Shown here in pieces: positions 5,855-6,437 of a DNA stretch of 6,437 nucleotides; the stretch's first letter is position 1; the number at the start of each line of letters is the position of its first letter. A program made the position numbers and the translations under genes. This DNA is from Sedimenticola sp. Lineage in GTDB: Bacteria; Pseudomonadota; Gammaproteobacteria; Chromatiales; Chromatiaceae. The notes beneath the pieces are model-generated. The model ran no database searches. It was not told the origin of the DNA and saw only the letters and a program-made list of their open reading frames with translations. The stretch spans positions 1-6,437 of the forward strand of contig JAUUYI010000132.1 in NCBI GenBank assembly GCA_030590525.1. Reading direction: 5' to 3'.

Positions 5855-6437
5855 GTGAAAGAAAGAATCTGGTGGTGGCTGTCCACGGCTGCTTCGGTGC
5901 TGTTGCTCGTGGTGCTGGCGCAGCTCTGGTCACAGATGAATTACTACGAAAGTAAGGTGTCGCAGTTGGTGAATAAGGAGGCGGCGGACGCCTACCTGGA
6001 GGAGAAATGGAAGCATCTTGATCAAGCGGATGCTACCGATATCGGCCCTCTGACCAAGATACCGACGGGGATCTTCATCCAGTCATTGAAGTTCTTCAAT
6101 TCCACCGAGGTCAACCTGACCGGATACATCTGGCAGCGCTACACAGACGGCGTCAACGATGGCTTCAAGCCAGCGTCAGGCGAGGTTGGCTTTATACTCC
6201 CTGAGCAGGTTCAAGCCGGCAGCGACATCGAACCCCGCGAGGTATATCGGGTTCGCCAGGGGGAGGGGGAGGAGGTCATCGGCTGGTATTTCGAGGCTAC
6301 GCTACGCCAGCCATTCAACTATTTCTACTATCCCTTCGATCACAAAACGGTCTGGGTACGGCTGTGGCCGAAGGATTTCGCGGGAAATGTCGTTCTGGTG
6401 CCTGACTTCGCCGCCTACGGGGAGGGGAAGACCGGTC
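5855..6437 (+). CDS. Membrane-anchored extracytoplasmic protein with pLGIC-like ligand-binding domain (3' partial)
   Basis: Starts at GTG 5855 behind a consensus AGGAGG; 194 codons are visible and the frame is open at the right edge. Residues 5-24 form a Trp-rich hydrophobic signal anchor (ERIWWWLSTAASVLLLVVLAQ region), followed by a short charged helical stretch to about residue 55. The rest looks like alternating beta strands: IPTGIFIQSLKF, then NLTGYIWQRYTD (T97-D98 in a place like the W-x-D loop), then a LRQPFNYFYYPFDHKTVWVRLWP stretch split here around Y159-D162. The PTGIFI, W/Y-T-D and YPFD motifs in this order recall the extracellular domain of Cys-loop/Pro-loop pentameric ligand-gated channels such as GLIC. 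A similar periplasmic sensor domain linked to another output is equally possible, since the C-terminal part is missing. The REPIN separates it from the eCIS genes and it is probably an independent unit. The existence of the gene is nearly certain; the domain assignment is tentative. Confidence 0.8.
   Translation, partial: MKERIWWWLSTAASVLLLVVLAQLWSQMNYYESKVSQLVNKEAADAYLEEKWKHLDQADATDIGPLTKIPTGIFIQSLKFFNSTEVNLTGYIWQRYTDGVNDGFKPASGEVGFILPEQVQAGSDIEPREVYRVRQGEGEEVIGWYFEATLRQPFNYFYYPFDHKTVWVRLWPKDFAGNVVLVPDFAAYGEGKTG

Noticed and set aside
5808..5858. 16-codon leader-like ORF whose TGA overlaps the GTG start of the right-edge gene
   Set aside because: It has no clear ribosome binding site or regulatory codon bias, and an ORF this short is easily due to chance.

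Overview
The window looks like the end of an extracellular contractile injection system (eCIS, phage-tail-like / Afp-type) operon in a GC-rich proteobacterium. All genes are on the + strand. A gammaproteobacterium is my best guess, from GC-rich codon use, Shine-Dalgarno starts and a GTAG-headed REP/REPIN element of a kind frequent in that class. The sequence does not fix the genus.

Layout. Positions 3-716 hold the C-terminal 237 residues of a contractile injection system tape-measure protein (Afp14-like); its 5' end lies outside the window. It overlaps by 17 nt a 479-residue AAA+ ATPase (700-2139, Afp15-like) with intact Walker A, Walker B and candidate arginine-finger residues. Two nt after the ATPase stop begins a very large gene (2142-5654, 1170 residues) that I cannot assign to any classical Afp/PVC component. 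Read in order it has a signal peptide, two copies of a ~148-residue module resembling a peptidoglycan-binding domain with a conserved cysteine pair, a Pro linker, a duplicated helical motif, a low-complexity linker of three ~17-residue repeats, a helical segment, a GH18-like barrel whose catalytic motif appears destroyed, and three C-terminal membrane helices. It is predicted to sit in the inner membrane with almost its whole mass in the periplasm.

The 200 nt after this gene are mostly a 141-bp REPIN-like element (5658-5798): two inverted REP hairpins ending in perfect 12-bp terminal inverted repeats that start with GTAG. A second gene with its own strong ribosome binding site then starts at 5855 and runs off the right edge. 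It encodes a membrane-anchored extracytoplasmic protein whose beta-rich domain carries motifs reminiscent of the ligand-binding domain of pentameric ligand-gated ion channels.

How the genes may work together. The tape-measure protein sets sheath/tube length and the ATPase is the conserved eCIS AAA+ protein. The tight coupling of the third gene suggests that it belongs to the same functional unit. My main hypothesis is that it is an envelope-anchored partner of the particle (docking, release or cell-wall sensing), conceptually like membrane partners known for cytoplasmic or membrane-attached CIS in Streptomyces and cyanobacteria. This is inference from order and architecture, not shown by the sequence. 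The gene at 5855 is probably a separate transcription unit.
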